A stretch of 64,000 bases of DNA from Pseudomonadota bacterium (GTDB lineage Bacteria; Pseudomonadota; Gammaproteobacteria; Burkholderiales; Thiobacteraceae): positions 28,754 through 92,753 of the forward strand of contig JAKANO010000014.1 in assembly GCA_021812385.1 (NCBI GenBank), in the 5' to 3' direction. Under the pieces are notes generated by a model. It saw only the letters and a program-made list of their open reading frames with translations. It did no database searches and was not told where the DNA came from. The first letter of the stretch is position 1. Each line of letters opens with the position of its first letter. A program made the translations under genes and the position numbers. This document shows positions 55,642-64,000 of the stretch, piece after piece.

Positions 55642-55690
55642 CTATGCCGCTTTCAATATTCTTTTGGAGTATTCCATTGCAGCGCCGCGT

Positions 55691-56533
55691 TCAGCGCAAC
55701 AAATCTTGCAAGGTTTCGCTGCGCTCATAGCGCAAATCATCCACTAGCCAATGCGCGCCTTTGCGCACCAGCAAAAACATAAATACCCGATCGCGTATCC
55801 CGTCGGAGAAGCTTACCGGCACTTGGGCCGTGCGCCGTGTGACCAGCGCTTTAGCAACTGCAAAGCGCGCCGGATATTCTTGGCTGTCGGTGAAAGGGTC
55901 GCCATCGATGGCGGGTACCGTATCGGCGGATTGCGGCTTGGCGAAATAAGCGGCGATGCGCTGCAGGAGGCGCGCTGACATCCAACGGCGCTTGGCATTC
56001 ACGCTCGCCTGATTGAAGCCCATGTCGCCGCTGAAATGCGCCTCCAAGAAAGCTTGCACGCAGGCTTCCGGCGCAGTCGGCGCGGCTAGCGTTCCCGGCG
56101 TATGGCTGAGCGTCAAGACGCGATTATCCAGCCCCAGCAAAAAAGTATCGGCGTCCGCTCGGTGCAATTCGAACACGCCGGAAGCGCATTGCAAGCGCAC
56201 TCCGCGCACCGGAAAGTGCGCCAGTCCAAAGGCTTGGGCCGCGGCCAGCGCTGGCGCGGGAAGATTGCCTTGGAACAGGCCTTCGGCCAGATAAGCGGTG
56301 GGTTCGCTTTTCAATCCAGTGCAGTTCAATGCGCCAGGCCCTACGACATGATCCGCATAAAACTGCAGGCTGCGGCCGCGCAAGTCGGTTGCGGGCGGGC
56401 GCGCTGACGCCCATGGCGCGGCTTTAACCTGCGTGATGCGCCAGGCGCCTTCGAGTTCCGCAGCGTTGCTATTGGAAAAGTTTGAACCCGCAGTCGCGAC
56501 GACCAGGCCGGCAATCAAGGAAGTTATTTTCAT
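55691..56533 (-). CDS. Hypothetical exported protein, DUF3828-like C-terminus
   Basis: The 280-residue product has a signal peptide (MKITSLIAGLVVATAGSNFSNSNAAEL) and a first lipocalin-like half (LRGRSLQFYADHVVGPGALNCTGL). Its second half (EACVQAFLEAHFSGDMGFNQ...LLQRIAAYFAKPQSADTVPAIDGDPFTDSQE) recalls DUF3828 proteins. Function unknown. It lies upstream of the ynbC-like gene with a 49-base gap and could be in its operon. The start at 56533 is taken over 56569 because the signal peptide begins there. Confidence 0.7.
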   Translation of the reverse strand: MKITSLIAGLVVATAGSNFSNSNAAELEGAWRITQVKAAPWASARPPATDLRGRSLQFYADHVVGPGALNCTGLKSEPTAYLAEGLFQGNLPAPALAAAQAFGLAHFPVRGVRLQCASGVFELHRADADTFLLGLDNRVLTLSHTPGTLAAPTAPEACVQAFLEAHFSGDMGFNQASVNAKRRWMSARLLQRIAAYFAKPQSADTVPAIDGDPFTDSQEYPARFAVAKALVTRRTAQVPVSFSDGIRDRVFMFLLVRKGAHWLVDDLRYERSETLQDLLR

Positions 56534-56973
56534 AGATTTCTGACAATGCGCTGTGTGGTGGGCAAACAATGGCTTTGGAAAATGTTTTTATCGGTGCCAA
56601 GGCTAAGCACCATGAGGCTGCTCTGAATCGGTGCTGGCGCTAGTGTAGTACAAGGTATGCCAAGCGGCTAGGATGATAGAGCCGAGGCCATCCAGGATGA
56701 ATCAGCACGGATTTTTGCTTGCGCCCCGTTTTGGTGAACGTTTTATAGAAGTGCCTAAAACCGTGCATACGCAAAAATATTTTGCTGTGCGCGGTCTTTT
56801 ATGGGCCATTGGCCGACGCGCGCAACCTCGCATACCGAATTGATTTTTAAAATAAATATTTTGAAGGCGCGGGCTGCTGCAGCGGCGTGGAAGGGAAATT
56901 CAATGGCCTTGGCTGTCGGGCACTGATATTGCATGGTTATTAAGGACAACAATCCTTCGCTCATCGGTGAACC
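56534..56973. other. Intergenic region between divergent genes
   Basis: About 440 bases upstream of glgP without a believable gene. It contains a small hairpin around 56595-56614 (GGTGCCAAGGCTAAGCACC) and an AT-rich stretch near 56840-56865 (TTGATTTTTAAAATAAATATTTTG), a likely place for the glgP promoter. No confident -35/-10 pair was found. Confidence 0.4.
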
Positions 56974-59496
56974 ATGAACATGCTCGCACATCCATCCCCG
57001 CGCGACCCGCAAGATGATCAACGCACCGGCTTGAGCAAGGAAGCGCTGAAGCGCTCATTTCTGGATAATTTGTTTTATTTGCAGGGCAAGTTTCCCGCGC
57101 TGGCCACCAAGCAGGATTACTACCTGGCCTTGGCCTACACCGTGCGCGACCGCATGTTGGAGCGCTGGATCAACACCGCTGAAACGTATACGCGCAATGG
57201 CTCGCGCACCGTGGCATATCTGTCGGCGGAGTTTTTGCTGGGTCCGCATCTCGGCAATAATTTGCTCAACCTCGGCATCGATGACCTGGTGCGCCAAGCG
57301 ATTCGCGAGCTGGGCTTAAGCTACGAAGAATTGCTGGGGCAAGAAGAAGAGCCGGGTCTGGGCAATGGCGGTCTGGGGCGGCTCGCCGCGTGTTTTCTGG
57401 ATTCGCTGGCGACGCTGGAAATCCCGGCCATCGGCTACGGCATTCGCTACGAGTACGGCATCTTCGCCCAGGACATCGTCGATGGCTGGCAGGTCGAGCG
57501 CACCGACAAGTGGCTGCGCTTCGGCAACCCCTGGGAGTTGGTGCGCCCGGAGTGGGCGGTGGAAGTGCGGCTGGGCGGGCATACCGAGCATTTCACCGAC
57601 CTGGACGGGCATCCGCAAGTGCGCTGGGTGGCCGGCCGCACCGTGATGGGCATGCCCTACGACACGCCGACCCTGGGCTACCGCAACAACACCGCCAATA
57701 CGCTGCGCCTGTGGTGCGCCGAAGCGCCGGAAGCATTCGACCTCGGCACCTTCAATCGCGGCGATTACTACGGCGCGGTGCAGCAAAAAGTCATTTCGGA
57801 AAACATCACCAAAATTCTTTATCCCAACGACGAGCAGATCGAGGGCAAGGCGCTGCGCCTGGAGCAGCAATACTTTTTCGTCTCCTGCTCCTTGCAAGAC
57901 ATGCTGCGCATCATGCGCGTGCAGGGCATTCCGCTGGAAAAATTCCATGAGAAATTCGCGGTGCAATTGAACGATACGCATCCGGCCATCGCCATCGCCG
58001 AACTGATGCGTCTGCTGATCGATATCCATCAAGTGCCGTGGCTCAAGGCTTGGACCATCACGCGTCAGACCTTCAGCTACACCAATCACACGCTATTGCC
58101 CGAGGCTTTGGAGCAGTGGTCGGTCGCGCTGTTCGCGCAAGTGCTGCCGCGCCACCTGGAAATCATTTACGAAATCAACGCGCACTTCATGGACGAGATG
58201 CGCATCCGTTATCTGGGGGACGGCGAAAGGTTAAGCCGCTTGTCCCTGATCAACGAAGCCGGCGGGCGCACTGTGCGCATGGCGCACTTGGCCTGTGTCG
58301 GCAGCCATGCGATCAATGGCGTGGCGGCCTTGCACACCACCTTGCTGAAGCAAGATGTGCTGGCGGATTTTTACGCGTTGGCGCCGGAGCGCTTCAGCAA
58401 CAAGACCAACGGCGTTACGCCGCGGCGCTGGATGGCGCTGAGCAATCCGCGCTTGAGCAAGCTGGTGAGCGAGGTCATCGGCGAACAATGGATCAAGAAC
58501 CTGGATCAGCTGCGCGCGCTGGAAGCGCATGTCGGGGATAGCGCGTTCCGTGCGCAGTGGCGCTTCATCAAGCGCGCCACCAAGGAAGATTTCGCCGCCT
58601 TCCTGCGCCGCCGTACCGGGATATCGGTGGACCCCGCGTCCATATTCGACGTGCAAGTCAAACGCATCCACGAATACAAGCGCCAGCACTTGAACGTGCT
58701 GCACATCATCGCGCTGTATCACCGCATCAAATGCGATCCGACGATCGAAGTGACGCCGCGCACCTTCATCTTCGGCGGCAAGGCCGCGCCCGGCTACCAC
58801 ATGGCCAAGCTGATCATCAAGTTGATCAACGCCGTGGGCGAAGTGGTGAACCAGGATCCGGCCGTCGACGGCCGCATCAAAGTGGTGTTCCTGCCCAACT
58901 TCAACGTCGGCAACGGCCAACATATCTACCCGGCAGCCGAGCTGTCGGAACAAATCTCCACCGCCGGCAAGGAAGCCTCTGGCACCGGCAACATGAAATT
59001 CTGTATGAACGGCGCGCTCACCATCGGCACGCTGGATGGCGCCAATGTCGAAATCCGCGATGCCGTGGGCGCGGAAAATTTCTTTTTGTTCGGCTTGAAA
59101 ACCGAGGAAGTGCAAGCCTGGCGCGCGGCGGGCTATCAGCCGCGACACATCTATGAAGCCAATCACGAACTGCGCGCGGTGATCGACCTGATCCGCGAAG
59201 GCTACTTCTCGCGCGGCGACCGCGATCTGTTCCGGCCCATTGTCGATGCGCTGTTGCATCACGATCCCTATTTCCTGCTGGCCGATTATCAGTCCTATGT
59301 GGATTGCCAGACCCAAGTAGGCTTGGCCTATCGCGACAAAGAACATTGGTCGCGCATGTCGATCCTGAATACCGCGCGTAGCGGGCTGTTCTCATCGGAC
59401 CGCACCATCCGCGAATACTGCGATGACATTTGGCGCATCAAGCCGGTGGCGATTGACCTATCGTTAAAACCCACGCCAAAAGCCTTGATAGTGTAG
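56974..59496 (+). CDS. glgP: Glycogen/alpha-glucan phosphorylase
   Basis: GlgP releases glucose-1-phosphate from glycogen. The 840-residue product has the N-terminal VAYLSAEFLLG and GLGNGGLGRLAACFLDSLATLEIPAIGYG. The PLP-lysine region is EASGTGNMKFCMNGALTIGTLDGANVEI, and KRIHEYKRQHLNVLHII is also present. The length is normal for the family. No glycogen synthase or branching enzyme is adjacent; ppc follows. Two palindromic units overlap its 3' end. Confidence 0.96.
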   Translation: MNMLAHPSPRDPQDDQRTGLSKEALKRSFLDNLFYLQGKFPALATKQDYYLALAYTVRDRMLERWINTAETYTRNGSRTVAYLSAEFLLGPHLGNNLLNLGIDDLVRQAIRELGLSYEELLGQEEEPGLGNGGLGRLAACFLDSLATLEIPAIGYGIRYEYGIFAQDIVDGWQVERTDKWLRFGNPWELVRPEWAVEVRLGGHTEHFTDLDGHPQVRWVAGRTVMGMPYDTPTLGYRNNTANTLRLWCAEAPEAFDLGTFNRGDYYGAVQQKVISENITKILYPNDEQIEGKALRLEQQYFFVSCSLQDMLRIMRVQGIPLEKFHEKFAVQLNDTHPAIAIAELMRLLIDIHQVPWLKAWTITRQTFSYTNHTLLPEALEQWSVALFAQVLPRHLEIIYEINAHFMDEMRIRYLGDGERLSRLSLINEAGGRTVRMAHLACVGSHAINGVAALHTTLLKQDVLADFYALAPERFSNKTNGVTPRRWMALSNPRLSKLVSEVIGEQWIKNLDQLRALEAHVGDSAFRAQWRFIKRATKEDFAAFLRRRTGISVDPASIFDVQVKRIHEYKRQHLNVLHIIALYHRIKCDPTIEVTPRTFIFGGKAAPGYHMAKLIIKLINAVGEVVNQDPAVDGRIKVVFLPNFNVGNGQHIYPAAELSEQISTAGKEASGTGNMKFCMNGALTIGTLDGANVEIRDAVGAENFFLFGLKTEEVQAWRAAGYQPRHIYEANHELRAVIDLIREGYFSRGDRDLFRPIVDALLHHDPYFLLADYQSYVDCQTQVGLAYRDKEHWSRMSILNTARSGLFSSDRTIREYCDDIWRIKPVAIDLSLKPTPKALIV

Positions 59497-59548
59497 GGGT
59501 CGGGCATGCCCGACCCGCTTTTGATACCGGGCGAGGCATGCCTCGCCC
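59497..59548. repeat. Pair of perfect palindromes after glgP
   Basis: GGGTCGGGCATGCCCGACCC at 59497-59516 and GGGCGAGGCATGCCTCGCCC at 59529-59548 are both perfect 20-bp palindromes with the shared centre GGCATGCC. They lie directly after the glgP stop and may act as a terminator or as a repeat element; a shorter relative is at 46719-46737. Confidence 0.9.
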
Positions 59549-59673
59549 CTACATGAGTGGGGTGATGCTAAACGCCCACGTATGCCTGAACCCCGAGTTT
59601 TTTCAAAGCAATTGCTGCATTAAATTCCAGTTCATGGCAGCATTGAGGGTTTGCGAATTTGACGGCCCAATTT

Positions 59674-62463
59674 ATGGACATTTCTTCCCGCGAACGCCAG
59701 TTCTCCCGCCGCGAGCGGCTGCTCAGCGCATTGCTCTCCAAGATACTCAGGCGCCAGCTTGCGCCTGCGGTGTTCGATGCGCTGGGCGAGTTGCGCGTCG
59801 GTTTCAATCAACTGCGCAAACATGAAAATTCCACCCAGCGCAAAGCGCTGCTCGCGCTGATCGATGCGCAGGAGCCGGAGGCGCTGAGCCAGATCGTGCG
59901 CGCGGTCAACATCTACTTCAGCCTGCTGAATATCGTCGAGGAATCGCTGGCCCTGCACGAACGGCGCCAGACCATCGACAGTGATCCGCGCATGTGGCGC
60001 GGTTCTTTCCACGACACTTTGCTCAGCATGAAATTGCGCGGCATCCCGTTCCAGGAACTGGCCGGCTTGATCGGCCAACTGTGCTTCCTGCCGGTGCTCA
60101 CGGCGCATCCGTCCGAAGCCAAGCGTCGCACCATCAAGGGCGCGCTGCGCAACATCTTCGTCAGCATGGAAGCGCTGGACGATCCGCGCTTGCGCGGCGG
60201 CCCGCGCGAGGACGCGAAGCTGCAGCTCGCCAACCAGATCCAGATTTTGTGGAAGACCGACGAAGTGCGCACCACCAAGCCGGATGTGCGCGACGAGATC
60301 CGCGCCGGGCTGTCGTACTTTCCGCTATCTCTGTTCGAAGCGGTGGCGCAGTCCTACCGCAACCTCACGCGCGCCGTGCGCGACGTGTATGGCGTGGATG
60401 CTGCCGCTAGCTTGCGCGTGTCCAACCTGTTGCGCTTCGGCTCCTGGATCGGCGGCGACCGCGACGGCCATCCGCTGGTCACGGCCGAAGTGACGGCGCT
60501 GGCCTGGCGCATGCAAGCGCGCACCGCGCTGGAAGAATATCTGCGCCGCGTCGAAGCGCTGAGCGGCCTGCTGTCGTTCTCGCAGCGCATGTGCCAGCCC
60601 TCGGCGGCCTTCAGCGCCAGCCTGGAACAGGATGCGCAATACGCCGCGCGCTGTTTCGGCGACCAGCCGGATCGCTACCAGCAGGAACCCTATCGCCGCA
60701 AATTGCAAATCATGCGCTATCGCCTGCGGCGCAATCTGGCCGTGGCGCAAAACCTCATCGACGGTATCACGCCCGGTGCGGATGAAATTGGCTATGACAA
60801 TGCGGATGCGCTGCTGCGCGATCTGCGCCTGATCCACGATTCCCTGATCGGTCAGGGCGATGAAGCAGTCGCCGCCGGCGAAGTCACGGATCTGATTCGC
60901 CTGGTGGAAACCTTCGGCTTCCATTTGATGGAGCTCGACGTGCGCCAGGAATCGACCATCCACAGCCGCGCCGTGGCCGACTGGTTGAATGTCGGCCTGG
61001 CGATCGACTATGAAGCGTTGAACGAAAATGCGCGCCTGGAATTGCTGTCGCGCTTGCTGTCCGATCCGGCGCAATTGCCGGTGCTGCCGGCCACGGCATC
61101 CGCGGCCACCCAGGAAGTGCTGCGCGTGTTCGACGTCATCGCGCGCATGCGCCGGGAGTTGGGTGCGGCCTGTTTCGGCAAATATGTGATCTCGATGACG
61201 CACAGCGCGAGCCACGTGCTGGAAGTGCTGCTGCTGGCCGCGCACGCCGGCCTGGTGGGGCGGCAGGGTGAAGCTTGGCATTGCGAAATCGGCGTCAGCC
61301 CGTTGTTCGAAACCATCGAAGATCTTTCGCATGTCGAACAGGTTTTGCGCCAACTGTACGAGCTGCCGGTGTATCGGCAATTGTTGGAGGCCTCCGGCGG
61401 CGAACAGGAAGTGATGCTCGGCTACTCCGATAGCTGCAAGGATGGCGGCATCCTGGCCTCGGCCTGGTCGCTGTACGATGCGCAGAAAAAAATCGTCGCG
61501 CTGTCGGATGCGCAAGGCGTGCGCTGCCGCCTGTTCCACGGCCGTGGCGGCACCTTGGGGCGTGGCGGCGGACCGACGCACGATGCCATCCTGGCGCAAC
61601 CGCCGCATACCGTGCGCGGCACGCTCAAGCTCACCGAGCAGGGCGAGGTGCTGTTCTACAAATACAACAATATGGAAACCGCGGTGTACGAGCTGACCTT
61701 GGGCCTGACCGGCCTGATCAAGGCCAGCACGCACCTGATCCAAGCGGCGAATGAAGATCGCAAGGATCACCTCGGTATCATGGACGAGATCGCCCAGGCC
61801 GGCGAGCGCGCCTACCGCGCGCTGACCGAGCACACGCCGAATTTCCTCGACTACTTTTACGAAGCCACGCCGGTGCGCGAAATCGGCCTGCTCAACATCG
61901 GCTCGCGTCCCTCGCACCGCAAGCAAGGCGACCGTTCCAAAGGCTCGGTGCGCGCGATCTCCTGGGTATTTGCCTGGGCGCAATCGCGGCATACCCTGCC
62001 GGCCTGGTACGGCATCGGCAGCGCGCTCGAAACTTGGCGCAACAACGATCCGTCGCGGCTGGCCAAGCTGCAAAAAATGTATCGCGATTGGCCGTTCTTC
62101 CGCGCCTTGCTCAGCAATGCGCAAATGTCCTTGGCCAAGGCCGACTTTCACATCGCCGAGCAATACGCCGCGCTGTGCGTCGACCCGGCGGTGGGACGCA
62201 ATGTCTATCAAATCATCCGCGCCGAATACGAGCGCTCGATCCGGCAACTGTTGAACGTCGCCGACACCACCAGTTTGCTGGATGAAAACCCGACGCTCGC
62301 GGTCTCGCTCGATCATCGCAAGCGCTATCTCGACCCGCTCAACCATATCCAAGTGGTGGTGCTGCGCAAACTGCGCGAGGACGAGCGCGAAGAAAGTCCG
62401 TGGCTGGAGCCGCTGCTGCGCTCGATCAACGCCATCGCGGCGGGGATGCGCAATACGGGCTAG
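59674..62463 (+). CDS. ppc: Phosphoenolpyruvate carboxylase
   Basis: Ppc makes oxaloacetate from PEP and bicarbonate. The 929-residue product has the catalytic His in VLTAHPSEAKRRTIKGALRNI, the GYSDSCKDGGILASAW lysine motif, and FHGRGGTLGRGGGPTHDAILAQPPHTVRG. It ends NTG, the usual C-terminal PEPC end with Gly. ATG 59674 is preferred; a TTG at 59659 would add five residues. It follows glgP with a 177-base gap containing repeats. Confidence 0.96.
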   Translation: MDISSRERQFSRRERLLSALLSKILRRQLAPAVFDALGELRVGFNQLRKHENSTQRKALLALIDAQEPEALSQIVRAVNIYFSLLNIVEESLALHERRQTIDSDPRMWRGSFHDTLLSMKLRGIPFQELAGLIGQLCFLPVLTAHPSEAKRRTIKGALRNIFVSMEALDDPRLRGGPREDAKLQLANQIQILWKTDEVRTTKPDVRDEIRAGLSYFPLSLFEAVAQSYRNLTRAVRDVYGVDAAASLRVSNLLRFGSWIGGDRDGHPLVTAEVTALAWRMQARTALEEYLRRVEALSGLLSFSQRMCQPSAAFSASLEQDAQYAARCFGDQPDRYQQEPYRRKLQIMRYRLRRNLAVAQNLIDGITPGADEIGYDNADALLRDLRLIHDSLIGQGDEAVAAGEVTDLIRLVETFGFHLMELDVRQESTIHSRAVADWLNVGLAIDYEALNENARLELLSRLLSDPAQLPVLPATASAATQEVLRVFDVIARMRRELGAACFGKYVISMTHSASHVLEVLLLAAHAGLVGRQGEAWHCEIGVSPLFETIEDLSHVEQVLRQLYELPVYRQLLEASGGEQEVMLGYSDSCKDGGILASAWSLYDAQKKIVALSDAQGVRCRLFHGRGGTLGRGGGPTHDAILAQPPHTVRGTLKLTEQGEVLFYKYNNMETAVYELTLGLTGLIKASTHLIQAANEDRKDHLGIMDEIAQAGERAYRALTEHTPNFLDYFYEATPVREIGLLNIGSRPSHRKQGDRSKGSVRAISWVFAWAQSRHTLPAWYGIGSALETWRNNDPSRLAKLQKMYRDWPFFRALLSNAQMSLAKADFHIAEQYAALCVDPAVGRNVYQIIRAEYERSIRQLLNVADTTSLLDENPTLAVSLDHRKRYLDPLNHIQVVVLRKLREDEREESPWLEPLLRSINAIAAGMRNTG

Positions 62464-62564
62464 TGGCGCTCGTGTGGAAAGTAAACAGTAGCGCCAACAT
62501 TCCCTCCCCCTGGCACGGGGAGAAGTGCAAATCGAACCTGGTTAGCCACAATATTCAGCCATCA

Positions 62565-62621
62565 CCCAACCCGTCATTCCGGGGCTGCCCGTCAGGGCAG
62601 AACCCGGAATGACGGGTTGGG
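62565..62621. repeat. Perfect 19-bp inverted repeat, CCGTCATTCCGGG type
   Basis: CCCAACCCGTCATTCCGGG at 62565-62583 has its exact reverse complement at 62603-62621, with a 19-base loop that itself contains GCCCGTCAGGGC. It lies 102 bases after ppc. Confidence 0.9.
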
Positions 62622-62712
62622 TTTCGTGGTTAATCAGGAAAACGAATCGCCTTGAGCAGCTCACAGTTTGCCTTGTTTGCACGCTCCTGAATGCCGGCGG
62701 CATTGTGGTAAA

Positions 62713-62868
62713 TGCTATAATTAGCCGATTCGCAGCACGGTTAGGCCCAGTCGTGCTGCGGAGCAGTCGATCGCACCCCCCCGGTAGTGAGCGCGTGCGG
62801 CTCGCTAAGACCCCGCGTCCGATTCTGAGATCCGCGCTCCAGCACGAGCGTTTTATGGAGTGACCCCA
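62713..62868 (+). promoter_or_regulatory. Extended -10 promoter and structured leader of DUF302 gene
   Basis: TGC-TATAAT (62713-62721) is an extended -10 promoter without a clear -35. About 10 bases later CGCAGCACG (62731-62739) and CGTGCTGCG (62752-62760) form a perfect 9-bp stem near the start of a leader of about 140 bases. GGAG precedes the ATG. The leader is long for a single small gene, and I do not recognise it as a known riboswitch. Confidence 0.55.
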
Positions 62869-63339
62869 ATGAAACTATTTTTGTTTGCCATCACCATTTT
62901 GTTCGCCGGATTTATTTCCAGCGCGCATGCAGACCCAGTCATCAAACGCGCTTTGGTGCCCGGCGTGAGCCTTGATGAAGCCGTCGAATCGATGAAGCTG
63001 CGCGCGAACGCCCTCAACATCAAACTGGTTGCAGAGTTGCCGCTATCCAAGCAAGTGGAAGCCACCACCGGCAAACCGCAGCGGCGCATGGAGATATTCC
63101 AGTTCTGCGACGCCGTCACGGCAAAAGCCATGGTGGATGCCAATATCGATTTTGCCGCCTATTTGCCGTGCCGCATTGCGCTGATCGAAGATGCGAACGG
63201 CAAGGGTTGGCTGGTGATGGTCAACCTGGACGAAGTCATGGCTGGATACAAATTATCGCCAGAAATGCTGGAGAAGGCGCACGGCGTGCGCGATACGCTG
63301 TTGAGCATCATGGATGCCGGGGCAAAAGGCGATTTATAA
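62869..63339 (+). CDS. Exported DUF302 family protein
   Basis: The 156-residue product has a signal peptide (MKLFLFAITILFAGFISSAHAD) and the DUF302 pattern SLDEAVESMKLRANALNIKLVAELPLSKQVEATTGKPQRRMEIFQFCDAVTAKAMVDANIDFAAYLPCRIALIED. DUF302 proteins occur in sulfur-oxidising and other proteobacteria; the role is unknown. The start at 62869 is chosen over GTG 62860 because GGAG is spaced for it. Confidence 0.85.
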   Translation: MKLFLFAITILFAGFISSAHADPVIKRALVPGVSLDEAVESMKLRANALNIKLVAELPLSKQVEATTGKPQRRMEIFQFCDAVTAKAMVDANIDFAAYLPCRIALIEDANGKGWLVMVNLDEVMAGYKLSPEMLEKAHGVRDTLLSIMDAGAKGDL

Positions 63340-63751
63340 AAGAGGCGCTAGCATTTTTTAATGCACAGCGTAATTTGCCCGTTGTTCTAGAACTCTCCAA
63401 GTTGAACATCTGTGAAGGAGCCGCTGTTAGCTGTGCGGCTTCTGATTAGTGCTTCAGTCGTCGCATACGTGCCATAAGCGGAAGCTTGAGCAGTTTCACC
63501 GTACCGGCCATGCAGCGCCCATCCGCATTTCACAGCCATAGCTGACACTTTAAAAGATGGGCATAATGCATTTGTTGTCGGCCTCCTTTTGCATAACGTA
63601 ATAACTGAAAAGATGTTCGAAAAGACCAACAAAAATAATCAAGAAAAATCCCATGGCAATGGTTTCTATACTAATAATTGTCCGAGTCCATAGGTCACTT
63701 GATTAACTGTAAGCACAAAAAGAGTTCTGTATTTGCACAGGGGGGTTAAAG
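63340..63751. other. AT-rich intergenic region, no gene seen
   Basis: About 410 bases. The base composition falls from that of the chromosome to clearly AT-rich. A weak hairpin AGCCGC (63419-63424)/GCGGCT (63435-63440) is present. A small minus-strand frame (63387-63632) has no features I trust. Confidence 0.45.
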
Positions 63752-64000
63752 ATGACTGACCAAGAGAAACAAGAACAGAAAACAAAAGATGACCGACTGT
63801 TCTATTTCGATCTTGCTAAATTTGAGGTGCAAGCGATTGCGCAACGAAATCAGGTCATGCTCGTCTTTCAATCCATTCTCTTTGTTGCCATGGAAGCATC
63901 TGCTAGACAGGACAAACTATTTTTTCCTCCTTGGGTGTTTATGGCAATTGGCTTACTGACTACATTTCTATGGATATATCTGAATTGGCTAACTTACGTT
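63752..64000 (+). CDS. AT-rich membrane-protein gene, cut by window end
   Basis: From ATG 63752, which has GGGGGG upstream, 83 codons are open to the window end. The product starts with a charged MTDQEKQEQKTKDDRLFYFD and continues AKFEVQAIAQRNQVMLVFQSILFVAMEAS. Two hydrophobic segments follow (...VFMAIGLLTTFLWIYLNW), suggesting a two- or more-pass membrane protein. The AT-rich codon use differs from the rest of the window. I do not recognise the family. Confidence 0.6.
   Translation, partial: MTDQEKQEQKTKDDRLFYFDLAKFEVQAIAQRNQVMLVFQSILFVAMEASARQDKLFFPPWVFMAIGLLTTFLWIYLNWLTYV

Noticed and set aside
58231..59346. A 371-codon minus-strand open frame
   Set aside because: Antisense to the PLP-binding half of glgP; no recognisable domain.
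60325..62352. A 675-codon minus-strand open frame
   Set aside because: It is the antisense shadow of ppc, whose catalytic motifs are all on the plus strand.
63387..63632. An 81-codon minus-strand frame
   Set aside because: No ribosome-binding site, domain or context; the region is AT-rich and probably non-coding.

Overview
The window is 64 kb of a moderately GC-rich chromosome from a Gram-negative bacterium, most likely a betaproteobacterium. The gene orders kdsD-kdsC-lptC-lptA-lptB-rpoN-hpf-ptsN-hprK-rapZ and petA-petB-petC-sspA-sspB, hemA-prfA-prmC-grxD on one strand, and a two-subunit glycine decarboxylase (gcvPA/gcvPB) all fit that group. The genus cannot be fixed from the sequence. I see no prophage, transposase gene, rRNA operon or CRISPR array. 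Small palindromic intergenic repeats are frequent.

Layout. 1-4.1 kb: minus-strand operon DUF1302 - DUF1329 - YCF48/BNR-like (cut by the window edge), envelope proteins that usually accompany an RND exporter. 4.3-9.6 kb: tandem glycine riboswitch and gcvT-gcvH-gcvPA-tpx-gcvPB, with tpx embedded in the glycine cleavage operon. 9.7-13.5 kb: dgkA, grxD (with an IscR-like operator), then a tightly coupled four-gene cassette on the minus strand: Tat-exported cysteine-rich protein, PqqD-like protein, HprK-related kinase, nucleotidyltransferase-like protein. 13.9-18.3 kb: prmC, prfA, hemA, tRNA-Phe with a broken tRNA copy beside it, trmB. 18.4-26.6 kb: a PAS-GGDEF-EAL protein, ubiA, a PNPOx-like protein, an LMW-PTP-like protein without its catalytic Cys, a PhnD-rhodanese fusion, a Lon-N domain protein, ubiX and a Gx-transporter group. 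26.6-34.7 kb: NusG-II protein, then rapZ-hprK-ptsN-hpf-rpoN-lptBAC-kdsCD. 34.8-43.9 kb: KefB-like antiporter, two prepilin-like genes, an ABC-2 permease flanked by inverted copies of a 150-160 bp nested palindrome, an orphan histidine kinase, HtrA and Nif3-like.

44-50.3 kb: cytochrome bc1 (petABC), sspAB, and a three-gene operon at 47.99-50.29 kb that I consider the most interesting part. A MerC-like membrane domain is fused to a BufA2-type cysteine-rich domain, followed by the MNIO/DUF692 maturase (bufB) and the DUF2063 partner (bufC). The operon is preceded by a promoter with the long spacer and GTAC-N4-GTAC dyad of MerR-controlled metal promoters. The predicted system is a metal-induced, membrane-anchored, ribosomally made and modified metal-binding peptide. 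50.3-56.5 kb: small envelope proteins and a pair resembling E. coli YnbC/YnbD. 57-62.5 kb: glgP and ppc. 62.9-64 kb: a DUF302 protein and the start of an AT-rich membrane-protein gene.

The second candidate for an undescribed system is the HprK-related-kinase/PqqD/nucleotidyltransferase cassette with its Tat-exported Cys-rich first gene (10.5-13.5 kb).
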